Below, in pieces: positions 19,869 to 27,762 of a stretch of DNA of 64,000 nt. Source of the stretch: CAZKNF01 sp964554105 (lineage in GTDB: Bacteria; Bacteroidota; Rhodothermia; Rhodothermales; VXPQ01); the NCBI GenBank assembly GCA_964554105.1, contig CAZKNF010000005.1:37376-101375 (forward strand). Reading direction: 5' to 3'. The position numbers were made by a program, and so were the translations under genes. Every line of letters starts with the position of its first letter. The stretch's first letter is position 1. Under the pieces are notes generated by a model that made no database searches, had not been told where the DNA came from, and saw only the letters and a list, made by a program, of their open reading frames with translations.

Positions 19869-20393
19869 TCAATCCGATTCGTTCTCGACGGCGAGTTTCG
19901 CCGCACTTTGTTCCGCAATCACGTCCGCGACAACCTTTTCGACCATGCTGATCGCCTTCGGAACGGCCGCCTCGACGGCCCTGCTGAGTCCGATCCGGCC
20001 GTCCACTGACTCCAGCGTCTCAGGCTCGCAGCCGACGACATACAGGTCGCCGCCAAAACCGCCGAGCGTCTCGAGCATGCGCAGCACGGCCTCCGGATTC
20101 ATAGAGTGACCGGAAGTCACGCTCTGTCCCGCCCCAACCGCATCGAGTTCAGGAGTGAGCAGATAGACGGTGCCCGGCTCCCGCCCCCGCATCGTGGCGT
20201 CGATCAAAATCACGGCATCGAAGCCGTCCATCATCGCGAAGGTCAGATCATAACTCCGGATCCCGAAGTCGACCACCGTCACGGATTCCGGCAGCCGCCT
20301 TTCGAGCAGGTGCTCGGCCATCACGACGCCGAATGCATCGTCGCCATGGAAGACATTCCCAATCCCGGCCACCAGTATACGCTTCGTCTGCAT
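19869..20393 (-). CDS. Hydrogenase maturation endopeptidase (HybD/HyaD family)
   Basis: 174 aa from ATG at 20393 (a GTG one codon upstream is possible). It cleaves the C-terminal extension of the large subunit after nickel insertion. GIGNVFHGDDAFGV holds the first nickel-sensing acidic residue (Asp where HybD has Glu), DFGIRSYDL the second acid, and SGHSMNP the His. The start overlaps the stop of the 437-aa gene by one base (TGATG), so the two are translationally coupled. Its presence matches the 26-residue tail predicted on the large subunit. Confidence 0.93.
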   Translation of the reverse strand: MQTKRILVAGIGNVFHGDDAFGVVMAEHLLERRLPESVTVVDFGIRSYDLTFAMMDGFDAVILIDATMRGREPGTVYLLTPELDAVGAGQSVTSGHSMNPEAVLRMLETLGGFGGDLYVVGCEPETLESVDGRIGLSRAVEAAVPKAISMVEKVVADVIAEQSAAKLAVENESD

Positions 20394-21706
20394 CACGCCT
20401 CCTCTCCACCCATCGGCTCGATTTCGTCCAGCGGCTCGATTTCGTCGAGGCCATAGAAAAACCGATGGCCCGGCTGCCGCATCATCCCCAGATCCTTACC
20501 CGGATCATCCTCTATGACCAACGCCAGGTGGATCTTCCCTTCGAAATCCTGTTCGATTGCCTCGATCTCAGCCGCCTTTCCGGCGAGCGCGACGTCGAGG
20601 ACGTCCGCCATTTTTGTCGGGTTGATGCGGACGCGGTCACCGACGGTCAAACGGCGACCGTGCACGTCGACGTGCTTTGGCGGCTGCACTTCAGCCATCT
20701 CCCTTAGACCGCCGCGAAGGGTCCCGTGCATGTCGAATAGTTCTTCCCCGTCCATGCGCTCGGTGCGCTCGAGTATCCGCCGCGCAAATGCGTCCACGGA
20801 CCGCATCTCGTCCTTCTCGTCGTCGGTCAACGTCATGATGCGCAGAGACAACAATTCGTCGATCTCGGTACTATCGAAAAGGTCACCGGCACTCTCCGGG
20901 GCAATCTCCGGATAATCATACAGGATGATCGGCGACGAAAGAAGGGTATCCTGTCGCTGGGCGTCACCCACGAGTACCGGCCACGTACCCGTATTCTCGC
21001 ACTGTGCAGCCAATCCGGCGAAGGCTTCCGGCGGATCCGTCATCGACACGAACCGGGCGCCCCGCGCCTGCAGAATGGTATGCGTCGAAGCGAACGTTCG
21101 AAGCAGCACTTCATCCTCGTCCTCAGCCTCGCCCTCCGATAGCGCACTCTCGTTGGATACCGTCGCGGAGACGCGGTATACGCCGTCCGCGATTTCCTCG
21201 ACAGCGACCTCCAGCGTCCCGTCGAGAGCTGAGCGACGCTTCCCGACGTACCCTGCGACGGATTCATCCGCCTGAATCTCCTCACGATCGTCGAGCGCCG
21301 AGTACGAAATTGAGCGTGCCGCGCCGCTTCCGTCTACGACCCCCAGGGGAGCCGTCTCGACCGACCGCTCGACGACGTCGTGCCAGGATTGATGGAGTCT
21401 CCCATCTACCGTGAGCCGCTCGACCGGCCGGCCTTTGCGATCCAGTACCTGGCGATGCAGTGGCTGTAGAAAACGAACGCCAACCTCGAGCATGGGTATC
21501 TCGTCGGTGGTGTCGACCTGCAGCAGGCACTGTGTGACGACCGTCCATGGTTCGCGGCCGTTCTGAATGCGGCTGTAGATGCGCGGATAAACTCGACCGA
21601 ACGTGAACCGACGGCGGTTCTTGATCGCCGAGGGACGGTATGGATAGAGAATGTGGCCCTCGTAAAGGACCGCCTTCACGATCGGATCGACAGCAGATGT
21701 ATTCAT
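20393..21706 (-). CDS. Conserved hypothetical protein of the hydrogenase operon (437 aa)
   Basis: I do not recognise a named family. The protein is acidic, without signal peptide or membrane span. The N-terminal 130 residues look beta-rich (VLYEGHILYPYRPSAIKNRRRFTFGRVYPR) and resemble a conserved unknown I associate with actinobacterial group 1h loci. The C-terminal part (about 345-430) has HVDVHGRRLTVGDRVRINP, a KOW/SH3-like start, and ends GHRFFYGLDEIEPL. There are only two cysteines, so cluster binding is unlikely. The start overlaps the DUF6084 stop by four bases (ATGA) and its own stop overlaps the protease, so it is made in step with maturation factors. A scaffold or large-subunit chaperone role is a guess. 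Confidence 0.85.
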   Translation of the reverse strand: MNTSAVDPIVKAVLYEGHILYPYRPSAIKNRRRFTFGRVYPRIYSRIQNGREPWTVVTQCLLQVDTTDEIPMLEVGVRFLQPLHRQVLDRKGRPVERLTVDGRLHQSWHDVVERSVETAPLGVVDGSGAARSISYSALDDREEIQADESVAGYVGKRRSALDGTLEVAVEEIADGVYRVSATVSNESALSEGEAEDEDEVLLRTFASTHTILQARGARFVSMTDPPEAFAGLAAQCENTGTWPVLVGDAQRQDTLLSSPIILYDYPEIAPESAGDLFDSTEIDELLSLRIMTLTDDEKDEMRSVDAFARRILERTERMDGEELFDMHGTLRGGLREMAEVQPPKHVDVHGRRLTVGDRVRINPTKMADVLDVALAGKAAEIEAIEQDFEGKIHLALVIEDDPGKDLGMMRQPGHRFFYGLDEIEPLDEIEPMGGEEA

Positions 21707-22353
21707 GCGGCCACCTCCCGCTCGTCAACCGAGGCAAGGAGGCGAGAAACCGTTTCGTCCCAGGAAGTCAGGCCGTGCTTGCACTTGTAGGTATAAAGCT
21801 GATCGAAGACGTCGCGGTCGAGATACATCCACGCACTGTTCGGATAGTGCTCGTCCATCAAAACCTTCCACCGCTCGACCGGCATGCGATAGCGGCATTC
21901 CTTCTCCCAGGAAATGCGCTGGATCTGTATCCGCCCGCCTGCGGAATAAAGGATCGAACCGGTGAAAAGAAAAACGAGCGGTATCTCGCCGTCATCGATC
22001 CCGTAAAAATATTTAGCCGCCGCCACGTTCATATCAAATGAACAGGGAACCGTCAATTCGATCGTAGTAGCACCCGTGAAAGATGGTACCGTCGTACTTT
22101 CATTCGCCCAGAGCATGTCCCGCAGCGTCCGGCCCCAATCCGCCGGCCGCCCGAATAGATCGATGAGCCGCTCACGCGCCTCGGCGCTGTACGTCCTGCG
22201 TACCGACTCGATGCGGATCTGCGTCTGAAGCAGTATCGATTGGACGAACTCGTCCGCCGGCTCATTTTCGATCTCCAGATCGAACGTCATGATCGGCGTC
22301 ATCCCACTGCTCGCAGAGCGAACGCCGGAAATATGAAAGTCGAGGTCGGGCAT
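21703..22353 (-). CDS. DUF6084-like protein of the hydrogenase operon
   Basis: 216 aa, soluble. Visible conserved-looking blocks: MPDLDFHISGV, QTQIRIES, RLIDLFGRPADWGRTLRDMLWA, VPSFTGATTIELTVPCSFDMN, AAKYFYGIDDGEIPLVFLFTG and HYPNSAWMYLDRDVFDQLYTYK. These match my memory of DUF6084, found in actinobacterial hydrogenase clusters. Function unknown. It sits 13 bases after the DUF5947 stop and overlaps the 437-aa gene. Confidence 0.82.
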   Translation of the reverse strand: MPDLDFHISGVRSASSGMTPIMTFDLEIENEPADEFVQSILLQTQIRIESVRRTYSAEARERLIDLFGRPADWGRTLRDMLWANESTTVPSFTGATTIELTVPCSFDMNVAAAKYFYGIDDGEIPLVFLFTGSILYSAGGRIQIQRISWEKECRYRMPVERWKVLMDEHYPNSAWMYLDRDVFDQLYTYKCKHGLTSWDETVSRLLASVDEREVAA

Positions 22354-22366
22354 GTCGGATTTTCAG

Positions 22367-23188
22367 TTAGATGCGCATTGAACGAGCCCCAGCGCGAACC
22401 CGATCGAAAAAGTCAGTCATTTGTCGCTGTACTTCCTCGCCGCCGGATAGGCCCTTCCAGTGAATTCTGATCAATCCCGTGAGCTCATAACATAGATCGA
22501 TCGGCACGACGAATACCTCCGAATCTTCAGACAACCGATTGACCAGCATGGCCTCCACGTATGGCTCGATCGCGTCCAGCATGTCGTTCTCTTCAAAGAT
22601 TGCCTCCCACATGTCGAACGGAAGCTCAGACTCCGTGACGCCGGCGGGACTCGGATATAGTGCGCGCACGCCGCCCCCGCCCTCGTCCACGTCCCGAACG
22701 AAAAAAGCCAGATTGATCGGTAGCGAGAGGTGATCCCACTGCATGTCAGTGATCGTAAAGCCCTCCACCTTCCGAGCGTCGCGAGGCACAACCTTGTAGG
22801 GCCCATCCGCAACTCCGTGAAAGGTAAGTGCGCAGCCGTCGCACGCGCAGACGACCTCTCCACTCGATACCTCATAGAGATGCCGATGCGTAGCAGCCAG
22901 CGGCAGACTGCATAGCTCGCAGATGCCATGCGGCGCTTCGTCCTGCTTCGATTGCGTCGCAGATTCCAATGGGCCACCCTCGACGTGCGGCATCTCGGTG
23001 CCGAATCCGACCGTGCCGATCTCCCTCGCCTCGAAATCACCTGAGGCGATATTAGCCGTGTCGGCGGCATTTGCATCGGAGCGCGGCCCCGATTCGAAAT
23101 GCCTCCCTTCCGCGAAGTCGCGCAAGCGTCCAAATACCTCGGAATATGTGTTCGATTCGCTCACAACAAGGCCGATTCTTCCTTGCAA
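22367..23188 (-). CDS. DUF5947-like Cys-rich protein of the hydrogenase operon
   Basis: 273 aa from TTG at 23188; a GTG at 23164 is an alternative start. N-terminal 80 residues are low-complexity and acidic. A cysteine module follows: ICELCSLPL, HRHLYEV, then VVCACDGCALTF, i.e. CxxC...CxCxxC with nearby His, suited to zinc or a rubredoxin/Fe-S-like metal site. The C-terminal 150 residues (MQWDHLSLPINLAFFV, ALYPSPAGVTESELP, VPIDLCYELTGLIRIHWKGLSGG) match DUF5947. The final WKGLSGG...FFDRVR block is strongly conserved in my memory of the family. Function unknown; a metal-carrying accessory or electron carrier is an inference. Confidence 0.82.
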   Translation of the reverse strand: MQGRIGLVVSESNTYSEVFGRLRDFAEGRHFESGPRSDANAADTANIASGDFEAREIGTVGFGTEMPHVEGGPLESATQSKQDEAPHGICELCSLPLAATHRHLYEVSSGEVVCACDGCALTFHGVADGPYKVVPRDARKVEGFTITDMQWDHLSLPINLAFFVRDVDEGGGGVRALYPSPAGVTESELPFDMWEAIFEENDMLDAIEPYVEAMLVNRLSEDSEVFVVPIDLCYELTGLIRIHWKGLSGGEEVQRQMTDFFDRVRAGARSMRI

Positions 23189-23197
23189 CTATACATC

Positions 23198-23392
23198 TCA
23201 AACCGGCGGAATATTGGGCATGTCGGGATGGATGGGATTTCGGTCGTCGGCGCTGATCGCAGTCGAATCTCTCGCATTGCGATACGACTTCGCACCACCG
23301 CGGCCGGGCTCTCTACCTTCCTCCATCGTCTTTTCCTCGCCCTTACCTATGCCGGACACGTGCACGGGCTTCGGAGGATCATTCTTGCTCAT
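23198..23392 (-). CDS. 64-aa disordered conserved small protein of the hydrogenase operon
   Basis: Starts at ATG 23392 with AAAGGTGA six bases upstream, a good ribosome site, and fills the gap between the nifU-like gene and DUF5947. The product is hydrophilic, rich in Gly, Pro, Asp and Arg, with no predicted fold: GKGEEKTMEEGREPGR, then NARDSTAISADDRNPIHP and a PNIPP end. Similar short proteins with EGREPGR and ARDST...DPRMP patterns seem to occur in actinobacterial group 1h loci, from memory. Role unknown; an intrinsically disordered assembly or interaction factor is conceivable. Confidence 0.65.
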   Translation of the reverse strand: MSKNDPPKPVHVSGIGKGEEKTMEEGREPGRGGAKSYRNARDSTAISADDRNPIHPDMPNIPPV

Positions 23393-23476
23393 GCTAGATC
23401 ACCTTTCTCTATCGTTGCGGGTCTATAATTTGGATTCCTTGTTCCGCGAATGTCTCGCTTCTTGTACGAGAATGCC

Positions 23477-24085
23477 TCAATCCGTCGGGAAGGGACAATC
23501 GTCCCACGTCACGTCCGCCGTCAGCGCAGCCATCGGTATAAATTCGCCGTTCTCGTCCGAACGGCCGCCGCTCACCACGCTGGCGGCGTCGCCATTGTCA
23601 CCGGTTTTCGGCGGATCCACGACTTCTATCGCCACGATGTCCGGCGCCGCCTTGTAGACCGCCTCTTCGATCGCATACTTCAATGTCGCCGAGGACGATG
23701 GACAGCCGTCGCAACTCCCCTCCAGACGAACATGCAGCTTTCCGTCCTCCGTGACCCCGACCATCTCTACATTCCCGCCGTGCGAATGCAGGTAGGGCCG
23801 AACGTCCTCTAGAGCGCGACTAATCCGAGCCTCCCGCGGCAATGGATGGAGGCCGTGCAGCAGGAGCAGACTCCCGACGAGATCATCATCGGCCACAGCA
23901 TCCACCGCCTCCTGTCCGCCTTCCGAATAAACGGCATCGATGAGGCGTTCCATCGCACTGCCGTGCACCGCAAGCAGCGTATCCACGAGCTCGCGTACGT
24001 GCTCCCGCACGGCGCCGGCAGCCGATTCGTCGATTCGGCCGATCAATGTATCAATTCGGCCGACTCTCTCTTGTAGATCATCCAC
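23477..24085 (-). CDS. NifU C-terminal-domain-like Fe-S scaffold of the hydrogenase operon
   Basis: 202 aa with GTG start at 24085; the GAGGT before it overlaps the hydrogenase large-subunit stop region, giving tight coupling. Residues 1-85 form an unrecognised helical domain. Residues about 88-160 are the NifU/Nfu domain: RPYLHSHGGNVEMVGV and LEGSCDGCPSSSATL with the CxxC that binds a transient [4Fe-4S] cluster. A Gly/Asp-rich tail follows. Genes of this type are typical of group 1h hydrogenase operons and are thought to supply or repair clusters for the small subunit. Confidence 0.92.
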   Translation of the reverse strand: MDDLQERVGRIDTLIGRIDESAAGAVREHVRELVDTLLAVHGSAMERLIDAVYSEGGQEAVDAVADDDLVGSLLLLHGLHPLPREARISRALEDVRPYLHSHGGNVEMVGVTEDGKLHVRLEGSCDGCPSSSATLKYAIEEAVYKAAPDIVAIEVVDPPKTGDNGDAASVVSGGRSDENGEFIPMAALTADVTWDDCPFPTD

Positions 24086-24094
24086 GGATCGACC

Positions 24095-25912
24095 TCATTG
24101 ACCGTTAGCTGGTTGTCCCATCCCAAACATGGGAGAGTGCTGTACCTCCAGTTCCTTACCCGGTCCCAGATACATATGCACGCCGCACGGCAAACATGGA
24201 TCAAAGCTCCGGACGGCACGCATAATGTCGATACCCTTGAAGTCGTCCGGGCCGTTCTCCTCGAAAATGGGCATGTTCTGGACCGCATCCTCGTAGGGCC
24301 CCGGCGTGCCGTATACGTCGCGCGGACTCGCGTTCCACGGAGTCGGCGGATAGGGATGGTAGTTGGCGATCTTCTTGTCGCGGATCACCATATGATGGGA
24401 CAGAACGCCGCGAACAGCCTCGTGGAAGCCGCAGCCGATCGCCTCGTCGGGGACCTCGAATTCCGTAAATGTCTTCGTCCTGCCGGCATTTACATCGTTC
24501 AGCGCCTGCTCGCAGAAATACATCGCCGCGGCTGCAGCATAGGCCTGGAAGTACGTCCGCGCCCTGTTTCGCTCGATCGCATTGCTCCATTTAGGGATGT
24601 TCCACTCGAGCTCCATCTCGGGTTTGGTCGCCGTCTTCGGCAGACGCATCTTCACGCTGCTGCCGGTCGAACTGACATACCCGATGTCCACCTTATTCGC
24701 GAGCGCCGTCGCCCACAACCGGGCAATCGGACCGCCGCCGGTATCGAGCGACAGATAGTCGGCCGTCCGATCGTCATACCAGCGAGGAGCCATTACCCAC
24801 GTGTAGTTGCCGTCAAAATCGCGCTTCTGCGGCTTCGGCACCGTGGTTTGATTCCACGGGTGACGCTTGTCGACAGGATTACCCAGCGGATCCTGCTTTA
24901 CGAACGTCTCGCCCGAGTCCACCCAGTCCTCGTAGTACGAACTGCCGAGAAGGATGCGGATTCCCAGATTGATGTCGACGAGATCGGTCGTGATCAATTC
25001 ACCGTCCACGATGATGCCGGGGGTGACGAACATCTCATTACCCCAGTTCGACATCGACTTGTAATTGTAGTCGCAGTGCTTTGGATTGTTGAACGCACCC
25101 CAGCAGCCTAGCAGGACACGACGCCGCCCGACTTCTTCATATCCCGGCAGTGCTTCGTACATGAAATCGAAGAGGTCATCATGGAGCGGTACGCACCGCT
25201 TCATGAACTCGACGTACTTCGTGAGGCGGATGAGGTAGTCGGTGAATACCTGAACGGACGGCACCGTGCCGACACCGCCCGGGTACAGCGTCGACGGATG
25301 TACGTGGCGACCCTCCATCAGACAAAACATCTCTCGCGTCACACGGCTCATCTGCAGTGTCTCACGATAGAATTCGCCCTCGAACGGATTGAGCGCCGTC
25401 ATAATTTCCGCGATTGTCCGATACCCGTGATGCTCCGCACCCGGTGCCGCGGCCGTCTTGGCCTTCTCCCAGACGCTCGGGTTCGTCTCGCGAACCATCT
25501 TTTCGCAGTAGTCTACACCGACCAGATTGTCCTGAAAGAGGCAATGGTCGAACATGTACTCGGCGGCCTCACCGAGATTGATGATCCATTCCGCAAGCGG
25601 CGGCGGTTTGATGCCGTAGGCCATGTTCTGCGCATACACGGAGCACGTGGCGTGATTGTCGCCGCAGATGCCGCAAATGCGGCTCGTGATGAAGTGCGAA
25701 TCACGCGGATCCTTGTTCTGCATAAATATGCTGTATCCGCGGAAGATCGAAGACGTGCTGTAGCACTCCGCGACCTCTCTGTTGTCGAAGTCGATCTTCG
25801 TGTAAATGCCCAGGCTCCCCACGATGCGTGTGATCGGGTCCCAGTTCATCTCCACAAGCCGTCCACGCCCCTTCTTGTCCTCCTTTACAGGCGCCGTCGT
25901 CGTTGTTTCCAT
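24095..25912 (-). CDS. hhyL: [NiFe]-hydrogenase large subunit, group 1h-like
   Basis: 605 aa. L1 motif RICGICGDNHATC (Cys80, Cys83) and L2 motif DPCLPCGVH (Cys573, Cys576) provide the four thiolates for the NiFe site. The last 26 residues after His579 form the extension removed by the maturation protease. The L1 and L2 forms and the whole sequence (CYSTSSIFRGYSIFMQNKDPRDSHFITS) fit group 1h, formerly group 5 or actinobacterial-type, enzymes that oxidise H2 at very low concentrations and tolerate O2. The related group 1l is the main alternative; phylogeny would decide. Starts at ATG 25912 with a weak ribosome site, 104 bases after hhyS. Confidence 0.95.
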   Translation of the reverse strand: METTTTAPVKEDKKGRGRLVEMNWDPITRIVGSLGIYTKIDFDNREVAECYSTSSIFRGYSIFMQNKDPRDSHFITSRICGICGDNHATCSVYAQNMAYGIKPPPLAEWIINLGEAAEYMFDHCLFQDNLVGVDYCEKMVRETNPSVWEKAKTAAAPGAEHHGYRTIAEIMTALNPFEGEFYRETLQMSRVTREMFCLMEGRHVHPSTLYPGGVGTVPSVQVFTDYLIRLTKYVEFMKRCVPLHDDLFDFMYEALPGYEEVGRRRVLLGCWGAFNNPKHCDYNYKSMSNWGNEMFVTPGIIVDGELITTDLVDINLGIRILLGSSYYEDWVDSGETFVKQDPLGNPVDKRHPWNQTTVPKPQKRDFDGNYTWVMAPRWYDDRTADYLSLDTGGGPIARLWATALANKVDIGYVSSTGSSVKMRLPKTATKPEMELEWNIPKWSNAIERNRARTYFQAYAAAAAMYFCEQALNDVNAGRTKTFTEFEVPDEAIGCGFHEAVRGVLSHHMVIRDKKIANYHPYPPTPWNASPRDVYGTPGPYEDAVQNMPIFEENGPDDFKGIDIMRAVRSFDPCLPCGVHMYLGPGKELEVQHSPMFGMGQPANGQ

Positions 25913-26016
25913 GTTGAACGTTCCAATCTAATCGGGTGAATGGCTGTTGACTCCCGGTGCCGTCCGTTCCGCCCACCGGCGAAGAACGACGGATCCGGAT
26001 GCCGTGCGAATGCGCC

Positions 26017-27075
26017 TCAGCCGTAATGCTTCGGCTCGTATCCGGTCGTGAGCTCCGGTCGAGGGTGTCGCCACTTCGGCTCTTTGTTGACCGTCCGGTT
26101 GGTGATGGAGCGCAGCGCTCGGATCATCTTGCCGTAGGCCTTGATGGCTGTCCCCGAAACAGAGGCACCCGGCGGCTCATCCATGAACGGCATGAACTTG
26201 TCCGGGAAGCCGGGCATCGTGCAGGCAATGCAGATGCCTCCCACGTTCGGGCAGCCCCCGAGGCCGTTCATCCAACCTCGCTTCGTGACGTTGCAGTTCA
26301 CGACAGGCCCCCAGCATCCAATCTTGACGAGGCATTTCGGCGAGCCGTATTCGTAGGCGAAGTCGGCCTGCTCGTAGTACCCGGCGCGATCGCAGCCCTC
26401 GTGCACGGTCTTACCGAAGAGCCACGTTGGCCGCAGCTTATCGTCCAGCGGAATCAACGGCGCGAGCCCGGCGACGTGGTAGAGCAGATACAGCAGCGTC
26501 TCCGTCATGTTGTCGGGCTGAACGGGACATCCGGGCACGTTGACGATCGGCAGTCCGGCCTTCGATCGCCAATTCCATCCGAGGTAATCCGCGAGCCCCA
26601 TGCAGCCCGTAGGGTTCCCCTCCATCGCGTGAATGCCCCCGTAGGTGGCGCACGTGCCGGCAGCCACGACGGCAACGGCCTTGGGCGCAAGCCGGTCGAT
26701 CCATTCGTTGAGCGTGATCGGCTGCCCCGTCTCCGGGTCGTTGCCTATCGCGGCCCAGTACCCCTCCTTCTTGATGCTCTCGTTCGGAATGGACCCTTCG
26801 ACGACGAGAATGAAGGGATCTAGCTCGCCCTCATCCGCGGCGTGCCAGTACTTCATGAAGTCGTCGCCGCCCTGTTCGTACGCCAGCACGCGGTTGTGCA
26901 GATGCACCTTCGGTAATCCGGGGACGACGCCCATCAAGATATCTTCGATGCTCGGCTGTGTCGCAGCCGTCGTCGATATCGTATCTCCATCACAGCTCAT
27001 GCCGTCGGGCGTCCAGAGGATATGAACCTCTTTGACATCCGGACTGCGGTCTGCAAAAATTTGTTTTGCCTCCAT
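26017..27075 (-). CDS. hhyS: [NiFe]-hydrogenase small subunit, group 1h-like
   Basis: 352 aa. Carries three Fe-S clusters that move electrons from the NiFe site. No Tat signal or C-terminal membrane helix is present, so the enzyme is cytosolic or attached by another factor. The proximal-cluster motif is GMSCDGD (Cys28-x-x-Asp31) where standard enzymes have CxxC; the Asp ligand is a known trait of the actinobacterial-type enzyme from Ralstonia eutropha. Other cluster residues lie in GTCATYGG, NVPGCPVQPDN, HEGCDRAGYYEQ, CLVKIGCWGPVVNC and GGCPNVGGICIACTMPGFPD. ATG at 27075 follows a strong AAGGAGGAGA site. First gene of the operon. Confidence 0.95.
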   Translation of the reverse strand: MEAKQIFADRSPDVKEVHILWTPDGMSCDGDTISTTAATQPSIEDILMGVVPGLPKVHLHNRVLAYEQGGDDFMKYWHAADEGELDPFILVVEGSIPNESIKKEGYWAAIGNDPETGQPITLNEWIDRLAPKAVAVVAAGTCATYGGIHAMEGNPTGCMGLADYLGWNWRSKAGLPIVNVPGCPVQPDNMTETLLYLLYHVAGLAPLIPLDDKLRPTWLFGKTVHEGCDRAGYYEQADFAYEYGSPKCLVKIGCWGPVVNCNVTKRGWMNGLGGCPNVGGICIACTMPGFPDKFMPFMDEPPGASVSGTAIKAYGKMIRALRSITNRTVNKEPKWRHPRPELTTGYEPKHYG

Positions 27076-27415
27076 TCCTGTCTCCTCCTTCAGGGTTCAC
27101 GCTTGCATTCGTTCACAGCGGGCGTACCGCCAGTGCTTTTCGGGACCGCACCACACGAACTCGAAAACACCTCGCCTTCGGCGCTCCGAATTCACCGGTC
27201 GTCTCGCCGGACGATCTCACCGTCTAGTGATGTGCGTGAGGAAGGAGAACCGTCAGTGCCGGCCGGTGAGTCGACGACTATTACTTACCTCCAACCCCGA
27301 TAAATATCAAGGTTGTGTGAGGCGCGGATGAAGGGAGTTTGAAGACGTTACTAGGATGTCATGGTTGGATTGAGAGCGATCCCGGACGTTGTACTCTCAA
27401 CGGAGAGAGTTTCGA
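27076..27415. promoter_or_regulatory. Divergent control region between hhyS and hypA
   Basis: 340 bp that must hold the promoters for the 12-gene operon and for hypA onward. Two inverted repeats stand out: CCTCCAACC (27288-27296) facing GGTTGTGTGAGG (27311-27322), imperfect with three extra bases, and TTGAGAG (27370-27376) facing CTCTCAA (27394-27400), a perfect 7-bp pair with a 17-base spacer just before the hypA ribosome site. Either could be an operator or an mRNA hairpin. No clear -24/-12 or -35/-10 pair was found. Confidence 0.5.
27081..27090 (-). promoter_or_regulatory. Strong Shine-Dalgarno site of hhyS
   Basis: The complement reads AAGGAGGAGA, ending five bases before the ATG. It is far stronger than most ribosome sites in this window and fixes the hhyS start. 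Confidence 0.85.
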
Positions 27416-27760
27416 ATGCACGAGCTGTCGATTGCCGTAAGCTTGCTGGAGATCGCCGAGAAGAAGGCGATGGAGGAAGGCGCCGAGCGAGTCGCACGGC
27501 TGTTTCTCAGGATCGGTCCGCTCTCCGGAGTCGTGCCCGACGCCCTGTCGTTCGCATTTGAAGTCGCATCCGAATCCACGCTCGCAGAAGGCGCCGAGCT
27601 GGAAATCGAAAACGTGCCGGTCGCGGTCTACTGTTCGACTTGCGATCTTGAAGTGGCGGTCGATTCGATCTACGCGCTCCAATGTTCGATCTGCGGCCGG
27701 CCGACCCACGAGATACGTACGGGAAAAGAACTTGAAATCACGTCAATGGAGATCGAGTAG
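27416..27760 (+). CDS. hypA: Hydrogenase nickel incorporation protein HypA
   Basis: 114 aa from ATG 27416 (MHELSIAV; His2 is the nickel ligand), preceded by GGAGAG; an upstream in-frame start would lose this motif. The zinc site is formed by CSTC and CSIC (two CxxC pairs about residues 73-93). HypA takes nickel from HypB and delivers it to the large-subunit precursor. Two bases separate it from hypB. First gene of the plus-strand maturation operon, divergent to hhyS. Confidence 0.96.
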   Translation: MHELSIAVSLLEIAEKKAMEEGAERVARLFLRIGPLSGVVPDALSFAFEVASESTLAEGAELEIENVPVAVYCSTCDLEVAVDSIYALQCSICGRPTHEIRTGKELEITSMEIE

Positions 27761-27762
27761 CG

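Noticed and set aside
24098..25111. Long plus-strand open frame opposite hhyL
   Set aside because: Its composition (Arg/His-rich) is that of an antisense shadow of a GC-rich gene; no motif or ribosome site.
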